A stretch of DNA of 33,833 nucleotides from Bacteroidales bacterium. Lineage in GTDB: Bacteria; Bacteroidota; Bacteroidia; Bacteroidales; P3. Positions 7,672 to 15,810 of the stretch are shown here, in pieces; the first letter of the stretch is position 1, and each line of letters begins with the position of its first letter. The translations under genes were made by a program, and so were the position numbers. The stretch spans positions 1 through 33,833 of the forward strand of contig JAUNHX010000024.1 in assembly GCA_030523765.1 (NCBI GenBank). The letters run 5' to 3'. The notes beneath the pieces are model-generated. The model was given only the letters and a program-made list of their open reading frames with translations, was not told the origin of the DNA and made no database searches.

Positions 7672-9342
7672 ATGCTGACCTCTTTACATATTGAAAACTA
7701 CGCCCTTATTCGCCACACCGATATCCATTTTGGCGAACAGATGGTGGCTATTACGGGTGAAACGGGTGCCGGCAAAAGTATTATGCTAGGTGCGTTGGGC
7801 CTATTGCTTGGGCAACGGGCCGACTTGGGTGTGCTATACGATAAGAGCAAAAAATGTATTGTTGAGGCACAGTTTGAGATTGGAGGTCTAGGTCTTGCTT
7901 CCTTCTTTGCCGATCATGATCTTGACTATGATGATACCCTTATTCTTCGTCGTGAGATACTTCCTTCGGCTAAAAGTAGGGCGTTTGTTAATGATTCACC
8001 TGTGTCGCTCCCCGTTTTGAAGGAACTGGGTCCTCATATCATTGATATTCATTCGCAGCATGAGACGCTCCATTTGGCTGATGGTGATTTCCAGTTATCG
8101 GTACTTGATGACTATCATATCGATGGGGCCTCTTCGCCTCGTGCCCAATATGATGCTGCCTACTCGCTCTATGTGGAACACAAACACCGCTTGGAGCAAC
8201 TTACGGAACAAGAGGCTGCCAATCGCAAAGAACAAGACTATCTGCAGTTCCTCTTCGATGAGTTGTGCGAAGCACAGCTGAAAGAGGGAGAGCAGGAACA
8301 ATTGGAGCAGGAATCGCATATGCTAACCCATGCGGAAAGCATCAAGCAGGGTTTAGTCGATGTGCTGAATATGTGTAACAGTGAGGGGGAAGAAGGATCT
8401 CTGTTGGGACGGTTGCGTTCGGCAAAGAATCAGATATCTAAGATGTCTAGTTACCACTCAGAGGTAGAGGGACTAGCCCAACGAATGGATTCTTCGTTAA
8501 TAGAGCTTGATGATATTTTCGATGAGTTGGAGCAGCTGGCCGATCGTATTAGTTTCGATCCTGAAAGACAACAGCAGGTTGATGATCGCCTTGATTTGAT
8601 ATATCGGTTGGAAAAGAAGCATAATGTAGATAGTATTGATAGGCTGCTTGCTATCCAAACCGATCTGGATACCCGTTTGCAACATATTGCCCATATCGAT
8701 GAGGAGATAACTCTTGCTATGGAGCAGGTGGATCGTTCGTTCTCGGAAGTGCAACATTTTGGGGATGAGCTGAGTCACTATCGACAGAAGGCGGCACTTG
8801 AAGTGCAACAGCTATTGCAACCTACCTTTGCTTCGTTGGGTATGAAGGAGGCACAATTACAAATAGAGGTTTGTCCTACAGCCGATTATCATCGCAGTGG
8901 ACGCGATAAGGTGGACTTCTTATTCAACGCTAACCGCGGGGGTGAGTTTCGTGAAATAGGGAAAGTGGCTAGCGGTGGTGAGTTATCACGACTGATGCTG
9001 GCTTTGAAATCGTTGATGGCTCATCAGTCGATGCTTCCTACAATCATTTTCGATGAGATTGACAGCGGAATCAGTGGCGAGGTGAGTGCTAGGGTATCTA
9101 AGATAATGCAGCAGATGGCACAATCGCTGCAAGTGATCGTTATCACCCATCTGCCTCAGATGGCTGCTGCTGCTACGCAGCATCTCAAAGTATATAAGCA
9201 GGTTGAGGCATCGGCTACCGTATCGATGATCCGACAACTGGATCGCAATGAGCGAATACACGAGATTGCTGTGATGCTCTCGTCGGAACCTCCAACGCAA
9301 GCAGCCCTTGCTACTGCCCAAGAACTGATGGGGGATGAATAA
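7672..9342 (+). CDS. recN: DNA repair protein RecN
   Basis: A 556-residue SMC-like ATPase. Walker A is GETGAGKS (residues 29-36), the ABC signature is VASGGELSRLMLALKSL and Walker B is TIIFDEIDSGISGE. The long middle part, roughly residues 150-370, is rich in Glu/Gln/Leu heptads and should form the coiled coil. RecN acts early in double-strand break repair, holding broken ends or sister chromosomes together for recombination. The length and domain order match the family. It starts 30 bases after sufS and is probably in the same transcript. The start ATG 7672 gives the conserved LTSLHIENYALI N-terminus. Confidence 0.96.
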   Translation: MLTSLHIENYALIRHTDIHFGEQMVAITGETGAGKSIMLGALGLLLGQRADLGVLYDKSKKCIVEAQFEIGGLGLASFFADHDLDYDDTLILRREILPSAKSRAFVNDSPVSLPVLKELGPHIIDIHSQHETLHLADGDFQLSVLDDYHIDGASSPRAQYDAAYSLYVEHKHRLEQLTEQEAANRKEQDYLQFLFDELCEAQLKEGEQEQLEQESHMLTHAESIKQGLVDVLNMCNSEGEEGSLLGRLRSAKNQISKMSSYHSEVEGLAQRMDSSLIELDDIFDELEQLADRISFDPERQQQVDDRLDLIYRLEKKHNVDSIDRLLAIQTDLDTRLQHIAHIDEEITLAMEQVDRSFSEVQHFGDELSHYRQKAALEVQQLLQPTFASLGMKEAQLQIEVCPTADYHRSGRDKVDFLFNANRGGEFREIGKVASGGELSRLMLALKSLMAHQSMLPTIIFDEIDSGISGEVSARVSKIMQQMAQSLQVIVITHLPQMAAAATQHLKVYKQVEASATVSMIRQLDRNERIHEIAVMLSSEPPTQAALATAQELMGDE

Positions 9343-9375
9343 ACAATAATCTAAATCAATAAAGAGAAATACTCG

Positions 9376-11130
9376 ATGCGACAACTTCTTCTTATCCTCT
9401 TACCACTACTGCTGTTCCTAAATGTTGTTCCTCAGTCTCAGGCTCAACCGCTAGAGGGAAATATTGACTATCCTACCAATTACTTCGATCATCCGTTGCA
9501 TCTGCCCGTTACTCTTGCAGCTACTTTTGGCGAGATTCGTCCTAACCATTTTCATTCTGGTTTGGATCTTCGTATAGGGGGAAAGATAGGTGAACCTATC
9601 TATGCTCCTGCCGATGGTTATGTTTCGCGTATTAATATCTCAGCGTGGGGTGGAGGAAAGGTGCTTTATATTACTCATCCCAATGGTTTTCGTACAGTGT
9701 ATATGCACTGCAATGATTTTGTGGGCGAAGCGGCTACCTTTGCTCGCAACTATCAGTATGAACACCATACCTTTACGATGGATGTCAATTTGCCGAAAGA
9801 TTCCATCAAAGTGCGTCGCGGACAGCTGATAGCTCATGCGGGCAATACGGGTGGTAGCGGCGGCCCGCATCTACACTATGAGATCCGCTATGCTGCCAAC
9901 GATCAACCGATTAATCCTTTTTATTTTGGCACTAAGTATAACGACAATATTGCTCCTACCATTCGTAACATCAAAGTCTATCCTGCCAATCAGCAAGCTC
10001 GACTTGATGATCAGTGGCAAACGGTGACGTTGAGGGGAAAGAATAAGAAAGGTTATCTGAGATGGATTGATACGGTACGGGTACAGGGACGTTTCTATGT
10101 GGGTGTTTATGCTACCGATGCTGCTGAGGGATCGACACAAAAGAATGGGGTTGAGATGATTGAACTTTTTGTAGACGATACCCTATTTTATCGTTATGCT
10201 AATCCTACTTTCCTCTTTGAAGAAACGAGGGCGGTCAATGCGATTATTGACTATGATGAGTATCAACGGTCGCGTGAGTATTATATCCTTACACGTTGCC
10301 TTAGGGGAAACAAGAATAGTTTTTCGCGTGCTGTTAACGGAATGGGATATCTGCAATTTGGTGATGGACAACTTCATAAACTGCGTTATGTGGTAAGCGA
10401 TTATAAAGGCAATCACACCAGTCGTACATTCTATGTGCGTGATATTCCTGGCCAACAAAATGTTGTCCCAGCCGATACTAGTATCGATATTCCGGGTGAT
10501 CCTATTGCCTACTATAAAACGAAATACTTTGAACGTCCAGGTTTTTCTGCCACCATCCCTATCGGAACGGTGTATGAGAATGATATACTTTCATATCATG
10601 TGCGTTCATCATCGGGATTGGCGCCTCTCCACAGTCTCACCCTAACGAATTATCCGTTGCCCCCTCATCAGCCTTTTACCGTTCGTCTGTTTTGCAACAA
10701 GGAGAAAATTCAGCAACAAGGATTACGACTGGATCAATTGGTAGTGGTTTGTACTCAGGGTAGTAGCCGCAGTGCGCTACCTACCAAACGGAAAGGGGAC
10801 TGGCTGGAGGCTACAACGAAGATGTTTGGCACTTTCACCATTGAGGCTGATACGATAGCTCCTAAGGTGCGTCCTGTCAACTTCGCTCAGGGGAAACAAC
10901 TATCCTCAACATTACTTAAGATAAAGATCTCGGATAATCTGAGCGGCATCGCCTCCTATCATTGTTATATCAATGGTACATGGGTGTTGGCCGAGCATGA
11001 TGGTAAGACGGCCTCTCTTTCGGTGAGTGCGGCTAAGTTTCTCCATACGGGGACAAATACCATCCGTATAGTGGTTGCTGATGCGGTAGGAAACACTACC
11101 GATGTGGAGTATCATGTTTTGAAGAAATAA
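9376..11130 (+). CDS. Secreted M23-family peptidase
   Basis: A 584-residue protein with a signal peptide (residues 1 to about 23, ending SQAQ). The LytM/M23 domain follows directly: H60 and D64 in HFHSGLD, H111 in VYMHCNDF, and H165/H167 in GPHLHYEIR, a complete zinc site. M23 enzymes cut peptide cross-links or stems in peptidoglycan, so cell-wall remodelling in the periplasm is likely. After residue 190 there is a long beta-rich region without catalytic motifs, probably Ig-like domains for binding or positioning. It begins 33 bases after recN and ends 11 bases before shikimate kinase. The intact active site argues for an enzyme rather than a regulatory degenerate LytM protein. Confidence 0.9.
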   Translation: MRQLLLILLPLLLFLNVVPQSQAQPLEGNIDYPTNYFDHPLHLPVTLAATFGEIRPNHFHSGLDLRIGGKIGEPIYAPADGYVSRINISAWGGGKVLYITHPNGFRTVYMHCNDFVGEAATFARNYQYEHHTFTMDVNLPKDSIKVRRGQLIAHAGNTGGSGGPHLHYEIRYAANDQPINPFYFGTKYNDNIAPTIRNIKVYPANQQARLDDQWQTVTLRGKNKKGYLRWIDTVRVQGRFYVGVYATDAAEGSTQKNGVEMIELFVDDTLFYRYANPTFLFEETRAVNAIIDYDEYQRSREYYILTRCLRGNKNSFSRAVNGMGYLQFGDGQLHKLRYVVSDYKGNHTSRTFYVRDIPGQQNVVPADTSIDIPGDPIAYYKTKYFERPGFSATIPIGTVYENDILSYHVRSSSGLAPLHSLTLTNYPLPPHQPFTVRLFCNKEKIQQQGLRLDQLVVVCTQGSSRSALPTKRKGDWLEATTKMFGTFTIEADTIAPKVRPVNFAQGKQLSSTLLKIKISDNLSGIASYHCYINGTWVLAEHDGKTASLSVSAAKFLHTGTNTIRIVVADAVGNTTDVEYHVLKK

Positions 11131-11141
11131 ATAATATAATT

Positions 11142-11660
11142 ATGCGCATCTATCTTGTTGGTTATATGTATAGTGGAAAGACGACAATGGGTCGCCAGTT
11201 GGCTCGTCGCCTCGACTATACGTTCCATGATCTGGATGTCGCTTTCGAACACCGTTATCGTTGCTCAATCCCTCTTTTCTTCCAGCAGTATGGTGAGGAG
11301 GCTTTCCGACAACTGGAACGACAGATGCTTCAACATACTGCTTCGTTGGAGAATACTGTTGTTAGCACGGGAGGAGGAACGCCTTGTTTTTTCGATAATA
11401 TGGAGTTTATTAATAGCAATGGACTTTCGATTTACCTGCAAATGAGCGAGGATGCCTTGATAGCACGGATGGTAAAATCGAAAAAGACTCGCCCCACCTT
11501 TGCTCATATGAGTGAGGAGGAACGCCGTACTAAACTATCTAAGCAACTGCAACAGCGTATCCCTTTCTATCAGCAAGCACAACTTACTGTCAATGCCTTC
11601 AATCCTGATATAAATAGTATAGCACAAACTATTCTGGATAAGATGCACGATGTCCAATAA
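11142..11660 (+). CDS. aroK: Shikimate kinase
   Basis: A 172-residue P-loop kinase that phosphorylates shikimate to shikimate 3-phosphate, a step toward chorismate. Walker A is GYMYSGKT (residues 7-14). D30 and D32 in HDLDV bind magnesium and substrate, R56 in EEAFRQLE and the glycine motif STGGGTP (75-81) contact shikimate, and the lid contains KKTRPTF. All are as in AroK. It starts 11 bases after the M23 gene and should be the last gene of that transcript. The next gene is another shikimate-pathway enzyme with its own promoter, so the two are neighbours but not necessarily co-transcribed. Confidence 0.95.
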   Translation: MRIYLVGYMYSGKTTMGRQLARRLDYTFHDLDVAFEHRYRCSIPLFFQQYGEEAFRQLERQMLQHTASLENTVVSTGGGTPCFFDNMEFINSNGLSIYLQMSEDALIARMVKSKKTRPTFAHMSEEERRTKLSKQLQQRIPFYQQAQLTVNAFNPDINSIAQTILDKMHDVQ

Positions 11661-11828
11661 TTTGGTGTGCAATTACCTCCTTCGTTATCACCCTAACAAA
11701 GGGAGATATATAACAAATGGCTGTTGTTCAGAAAGGTGTGAAGATCTATTAAATGGTTTTATGTAAAGAATAATTAGTGTTTCTCATTATTATGGAGGAC
11801 TCTGAGGGGCGAAGGAAGAAATGTTTTT

Positions 11829-11858
11829 TTGCCAATTAACAGGTTCTTTGTATTTTTG
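11829..11858 (+). promoter_or_regulatory. Promoter of the dehydroquinase gene
   Basis: TATTTTTG at 11851-11858 with TTG at 11829-11831, a 19-base spacing. Transcription should begin near 11865, after the TTG codon at 11861. This excludes 11861 as the start and favours ATG 11885. Confidence 0.7.
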
Positions 11859-11884
11859 CATTGTTAATTCAAATAAATGAAGAG

Positions 11885-12310
11885 ATGAAGAAGATAATGA
11901 TTATCAATGGTCCAAACCTTAATCTTGTGGGATCGCGACAGCCTGAGGTGTACGGTAATGAGTCGATGGAGGAGTTTATTGCAAAGATGAAACGGACTAC
12001 GGAGGGTGTTGCAATTGATTATTATCAAAGCAATATTGAGGGGGAATTGATTAATAAGATCCATGAGGTGGGCTTCGATTATGACGGTATCATTATCAAT
12101 GCAGGAGGCTATAGCCACACATCGGTAGCATTACACGATGCGCTGTTGGCTGTAGCAGCACCAGCGGTGGAAGTACATATAAGTAATATCTTTGCCCGAG
12201 AAGAATACAGGCACCACTCGCTGTTGAGTAGTGCCTGCAAAGGTATGATTTGTGGATTGGGACTAGAGGGCTACCAGTTGGCGGTCTATTTTATCGCACG
12301 AATGCAATAG
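11885..12310 (+). CDS. aroQ: 3-dehydroquinate dehydratase, type II
   Basis: A 141-residue type II dehydroquinase, which converts 3-dehydroquinate to 3-dehydroshikimate. The N-terminal INGPNLNLVGSRQPEVYG block carries the active-site R18 and Y23. The NAGGYSHTSVALHDAL block and the general acid H98 in EVHISN follow, and the substrate-binding arginines in FAREEYRHHS complete the site. The length is normal for the small dodecameric enzyme. The start is set by the promoter at 11829-11858. It lies 224 bases after aroK and converges on panC with a 26-base gap. Confidence 0.95.
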   Translation: MKKIMIINGPNLNLVGSRQPEVYGNESMEEFIAKMKRTTEGVAIDYYQSNIEGELINKIHEVGFDYDGIIINAGGYSHTSVALHDALLAVAAPAVEVHISNIFAREEYRHHSLLSSACKGMICGLGLEGYQLAVYFIARMQ

Positions 12311-12336
12311 TAAATAGTCGTATACCTATCCTTTTT

Positions 12337-13218
12337 TTAGCGGAACCGAATCATATCGATGAGTCGGACTCCCGTAAGCCAAACGGTAATGCATCCTACA
12401 ATACCGTCAGCATCGCTCCATTCATTGACGGGTTGGAGAGTAGTGTCGTTGACAATCTCGAAATACTCGGGATCGAAGACCGTGTGGGTATCGGGGTTTA
12501 TCAGTGTGGCATCATCGCTATTAATGTTGCGTAGGGTATCGAGAACCCATTCTTTCACTTCGGCAACGCTTGCTGTCTTGGAACGCTCAACGGCAGACTG
12601 CAAGGTGGCATAGATGCGGGGCGCGATAGCGCGGGCAGCAGGGGAGAGACGCATATTGCGTGAACTCAGCGCCAATCCGTCATCGGCACGAACGATGGGA
12701 CAAGCCACAATCTCGATAGGATAGTGGATCTGTTCAATAAGATTGCGTACAACAGCGATCTGTTGGAAATCTTTTTCACCGAAATAGGCACGTACGGGTT
12801 GCACTAGATCAAACAGTCGACGCAGCACGACAGCTACACCAGAGAAATGACCAGGACGACGGGGACCCTCCATCACCTCTTCGATAGGACCGAAATGATA
12901 CACATCGTTTACAGGCTGAGGATACATCTCTTCAACCGAAGGCACAAAAGCTATATCGGCTTGTGCACTAGCTAGTTTCTGGCAGTCGGCATCAACTGTA
13001 CGGGGATATTTGGCTAAATCCTCGGGGTTGTTGAACTGGATGGGATTTACAAAGACACTCACCACCACGATATCGTTCTCGGTGCGTGCACGATGAATAA
13101 GGGAGAGGTGTCCCTCATGAAGTGCTCCCATCGTGGGAACAAGTGCAATGCTTTTGCCATTTTGGCGGGGAGTAGCAAGAGCGGCTTGGAGCTCGGCTAC
13201 GGTATTGATTATTTTCAT
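12337..13218 (-). CDS. panC: Pantothenate synthetase
   Basis: A 293-residue enzyme that joins pantoate and beta-alanine using ATP, the last step of vitamin B5 synthesis. The nucleotide-binding signature VPTMGALHEGHLSLI holds H34 and H37. FVNPIQF, YFGEKDFQQ and the KMSKS-like ALSSRNMRLS loop are all present. The length matches the family (about 280). It is the last gene of the minus-strand run ending here, 75 bases after the holin-like gene. No panB or panD is in the window. The annotation is secure; only the exact C-terminal residues differ from better-known members. Confidence 0.95.
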   Translation of the reverse strand: MKIINTVAELQAALATPRQNGKSIALVPTMGALHEGHLSLIHRARTENDIVVVSVFVNPIQFNNPEDLAKYPRTVDADCQKLASAQADIAFVPSVEEMYPQPVNDVYHFGPIEEVMEGPRRPGHFSGVAVVLRRLFDLVQPVRAYFGEKDFQQIAVVRNLIEQIHYPIEIVACPIVRADDGLALSSRNMRLSPAARAIAPRIYATLQSAVERSKTASVAEVKEWVLDTLRNINSDDATLINPDTHTVFDPEYFEIVNDTTLQPVNEWSDADGIVGCITVWLTGVRLIDMIRFR

Positions 13219-13293
13219 CTTATAGGAAAGATTATAAATATTTTCTTGTCTATCGAGTTATAAGATTTTAGGTTCGATGAAGGGGGCAATCCT

Positions 13294-13809
13294 TTATTGT
13301 TGCTGATTATCGGAAAGATCCTCATAGTCGTCAAAATGGTCGGGATCGTCGTCGTTGCTGTCTATCTGTGAGAAAGAGTCATCACGTGAGATGTTTTTGT
13401 TCTCTTCGTAATGTCGACGGTTGAGCCAACGGTTGGGTAACTCAATCAGATAGTTAAGCGCTATAAGTAGCAGACTGAAAAGGATGCAAATACTGAAATC
13501 GTCTACCTCGAACCATTTGCCTAGCAACTGGTCGGCTAGCCATATAATGACAGCGTTGATGATAAAAAGAAAGAGCCCCAGAGTGAACATTGAGAGGGGC
13601 AACGTAACAAAGATGAGTAGAGGGCGCACCACATTGTTGAGTGCCGAGATAACGATAGCGGTACCAATAGCGGCAACTACGCTATGTACTTCAACACCAG
13701 GTAGCAAACGGGTAGCAATCAAGATGGCGATAGTCATAATGAGGGTGCGAACTACGAAGCCGCCTTTCCCATTATGAAACGAATCGTTGAAACGTAATAC
13801 AATTTTCAT
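13294..13809 (-). CDS. Small holin-like membrane protein (PF04020 type)
   Basis: A 171-residue protein with about four membrane segments between residues 20 and 125. The composition resembles the family annotated as phage holin family 4 / membrane protein of unknown function: LLPGVEVHSVVAAIGTAIVIS, ALNNVVRPLLIFVTLPLSM and FIINAVIIWLADQLL. Despite the name, family members are ordinary chromosomal membrane proteins and there is no phage gene nearby. It differs from short members by a polar, acidic C-terminal tail (about residues 135-171, with many D, S and N) that should face the cytoplasm. The function is unknown. It lies 24 bases downstream of the YciO-like gene, so the two are probably co-transcribed. 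Confidence 0.75.
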   Translation of the reverse strand: MKIVLRFNDSFHNGKGGFVVRTLIMTIAILIATRLLPGVEVHSVVAAIGTAIVISALNNVVRPLLIFVTLPLSMFTLGLFLFIINAVIIWLADQLLGKWFEVDDFSICILFSLLLIALNYLIELPNRWLNRRHYEENKNISRDDSFSQIDSNDDDPDHFDDYEDLSDNQQQ

Positions 13810-13833
13810 GAATAGTGAATCTCTTAGGGTGGG

Positions 13834-14463
13834 TTAAGCAAGAATATCGGGTACAGCCCCTTGTCCTTCTCGGATCAGTTCGAGTTGATTATCTGAACAA
13901 TCGATTACCGTAGAAGGTTGGTCGGAGCCTATGCCTCCGTCAACGACAATATCTACTCGTTTGCCAAATGTTTCGTAAATCAGTTCGGGATCGGTGAAAT
14001 ATTCGATTTCTGTATCCTCATCAATACGGCGTACAGAGGTGCCAATAAGTGGACATCCCAGTTGTTCGATGATAGTACGGAGGATATTGTTGTTGGGAAC
14101 ACGCATACCAATAGTCTTGTTGGCATTTTGATAATTGCGAGGAACGCTATTGTTGGCATCCATAATGAACGTATAGGGACCTGGCAATGTGCTACGTAGT
14201 AGTGCGAACAGATCCTTGTCCATCGGACGTACGTATTCAGATAGTTGGCTGAGCGATGAGCAAAGCATAGAGTATTTTGCTTTCTTCAAACTGAACCCTT
14301 TGAGTTGGGCAATCTGCTCGACAGCTTTCTTATACTGCATGCTGCAGGCAAAAGAATAAAAGGTATCGGTAGGAACAATAACGACAGCGCCGTTTTGTAG
14401 GGCATCGACTACGCGAGCAACGTCGCGGCTGTTGGGGGAATCCTCGTAGAGTTTTAACAACAT
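13834..14463 (-). CDS. YciO/Sua5/YrdC-family protein
   Basis: A 209-residue single YrdC-like domain. The conserved VVIVPTDTFYSFACS, IAQLKGFSLKKAKYSML, LPGPYTFIM and TIGMRVPNN blocks fit the YciO branch more closely than the TsaC branch. Sua5/TsaC enzymes make threonylcarbamoyl-AMP for the t6A modification of ANN-decoding tRNAs. YciO proteins share the fold and RNA/nucleotide-binding surface, but their physiological role is less certain. A cytoplasmic location is expected. It begins shortly after the terminator behind purM, so it probably has its own promoter, although none was recognised. Confidence 0.85.
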   Translation of the reverse strand: MLLKLYEDSPNSRDVARVVDALQNGAVVIVPTDTFYSFACSMQYKKAVEQIAQLKGFSLKKAKYSMLCSSLSQLSEYVRPMDKDLFALLRSTLPGPYTFIMDANNSVPRNYQNANKTIGMRVPNNNILRTIIEQLGCPLIGTSVRRIDEDTEIEYFTDPELIYETFGKRVDIVVDGGIGSDQPSTVIDCSDNQLELIREGQGAVPDILA

Positions 14464-14490
14464 AACAGTTTTCGGGGTTGTATATTATAA

Positions 14491-14523
14491 CAAAATACTC
14501 CGCATCTGGGTTGATGCGGAGTA
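14491..14523 (-). terminator. Terminator downstream of the PurM-like gene
   Basis: TACTCCGCATC (14496-14506) and GATGCGGAGTA (14513-14523) form an 11-bp perfect stem with a six-base loop. On the minus strand a short TTTTG follows. It ends the purM transcript before the YciO-like gene. Confidence 0.75.
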
Positions 14524-14532
14524 ATGTAGTTC

Positions 14533-15699
14533 TTAGTAAATAAACGTTCCATGTTCGGTACTTACGGTCACTTTAGGGCCTTGGTTGGCTTCGCAATGAC
14601 CGATAATCTGTGCATCGACATTGAAGGATTGGGCTATATCGATGATTCCTTGTGCTGTAGCCTCATCGGTATATATCTCCATACGGTGGCCCATATTGAA
14701 CACCTTATACATCTCTTTCCACTCGGTGCCGCTTTGCTCATGGATAAGGCGATAGAGCGGTGGGGTGGGGAAGAGGTGATCTTTGACCACATGGAGGTTG
14801 TCGATGAAATGGAGCACCTTTGTTTGTGCACCACCGCTGCAATGAATCATACCATCAATTTTGGGACGATACTCATCGAGGATGCGGCGAATAATAGGTG
14901 CATAAGTGCGAGTAGGCGAGAGTACCATTCGTCCAGCATCCACACCCTCTACTTCGGTAGCATCAGTAAGCCGTTTGCTGCCGCAGTAAACAACCTCGGA
15001 AGGAAGCTGATGGTCATAACTCTCGGGGAATTGTTCAGCATAGTATTTGGAGAAAACATCATGACGAGCTGAAGTAAGACCGTTGCTACCCATACCACCG
15101 TTGTAGGCCGTTTCGTAAGTGGCTTGTCCGTACGAAGCCAAACCAACAATAACGTTGCCAGCTTGAATGTGGGCATTATCGATTACATCAGCGCGACGCA
15201 TACGTGCAGTAACAGTAGAGTCGACAATAATGGTACGTACCAAATCGCCTACGTCGGCTGTTTCACCACCAGTAAGATAGATGCCGATACCTAGATCGCG
15301 CATTTGTTGTAGAAACTCTTCAGTACCGTTGATGACGGCGCTGATGACCTCACCAGGAATGAGGTTTTTATTCCTTCCGATGGTGGAACTGAGTAAGATA
15401 TTATCGACCGCACCCACGCAGAGCAGGTCGTCGAGATTCATTACCACAGCATCGATAGCAATCCCTTTCCATACGGAGAGATCGCCCGTCTCTTTCCAGT
15501 AAAGATAAGCCAAACTGGACTTTGTACCAGCACCATCAGCATGCATGATGTTGCAGTAATCAGCATCACCGCCAATGATATCGGGCAGTATCTTGCAGAA
15601 AGCTTTAGGGTAGAGACCCTTATCGATGTTTTTGATAGCGTTGTGAACATCCTCTTTGGAGGCCGATACACCGCGTAAATTATATTTCAGAGTATCCAT
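14533..15699 (-). CDS. purM: AIR synthase, PurM-like
   Basis: A 388-residue protein of the AIR synthase (PurM) superfamily. The N-terminal ATP-grasp-like half shows HADGAGTKSSLAYLYW and AIDAVVMNLDDLLCVGA. The glycine-rich YLTGGETADVGDLV and the second half (MIHCSGGAQTKVLHF, VFNMGHRMEIY) follow. PurM closes the imidazole ring of FGAM to make AIR in purine synthesis. The protein is longer and more divergent than the classic 345-residue enzyme, but this form is common in Bacteroidales and is usually the only PurM there. It starts 111 bases after the pnp stop and ends in its own terminator. I am sure of the superfamily and fairly sure of the function. Confidence 0.85.
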   Translation of the reverse strand: MDTLKYNLRGVSASKEDVHNAIKNIDKGLYPKAFCKILPDIIGGDADYCNIMHADGAGTKSSLAYLYWKETGDLSVWKGIAIDAVVMNLDDLLCVGAVDNILLSSTIGRNKNLIPGEVISAVINGTEEFLQQMRDLGIGIYLTGGETADVGDLVRTIIVDSTVTARMRRADVIDNAHIQAGNVIVGLASYGQATYETAYNGGMGSNGLTSARHDVFSKYYAEQFPESYDHQLPSEVVYCGSKRLTDATEVEGVDAGRMVLSPTRTYAPIIRRILDEYRPKIDGMIHCSGGAQTKVLHFIDNLHVVKDHLFPTPPLYRLIHEQSGTEWKEMYKVFNMGHRMEIYTDEATAQGIIDIAQSFNVDAQIIGHCEANQGPKVTVSTEHGTFIY

Positions 15700-15763
15700 G
15701 GGTTTTACTTGATTAATGGAATGGAAGGTGGGGTGATGAAATCTGAGCGATGAGATAAAGCAG

Positions 15764-15798
15764 CGAAGAGATGGGAGCGTTGTGCTCTCATCTCTTCG
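15764..15798 (-). terminator. Hairpin terminator after pnp
   Basis: CGAAGAGATGGGAGC (15764-15778) and GCTCTCATCTCTTCG (15784-15798) pair over 15 positions with one mismatch, closing a five-base loop. It starts 13 bases after the pnp stop. The following minus-strand sequence has only a short T stretch, so termination may be partial; the hairpin may also protect the transcript end. Confidence 0.65.
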
Positions 15799-15810
15799 GC
15801 TGGTAAGTTA

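Noticed and set aside
13294..13809. Prophage remnant based on the holin family name
   Set aside because: The family name is historical; neighbours are all housekeeping genes.
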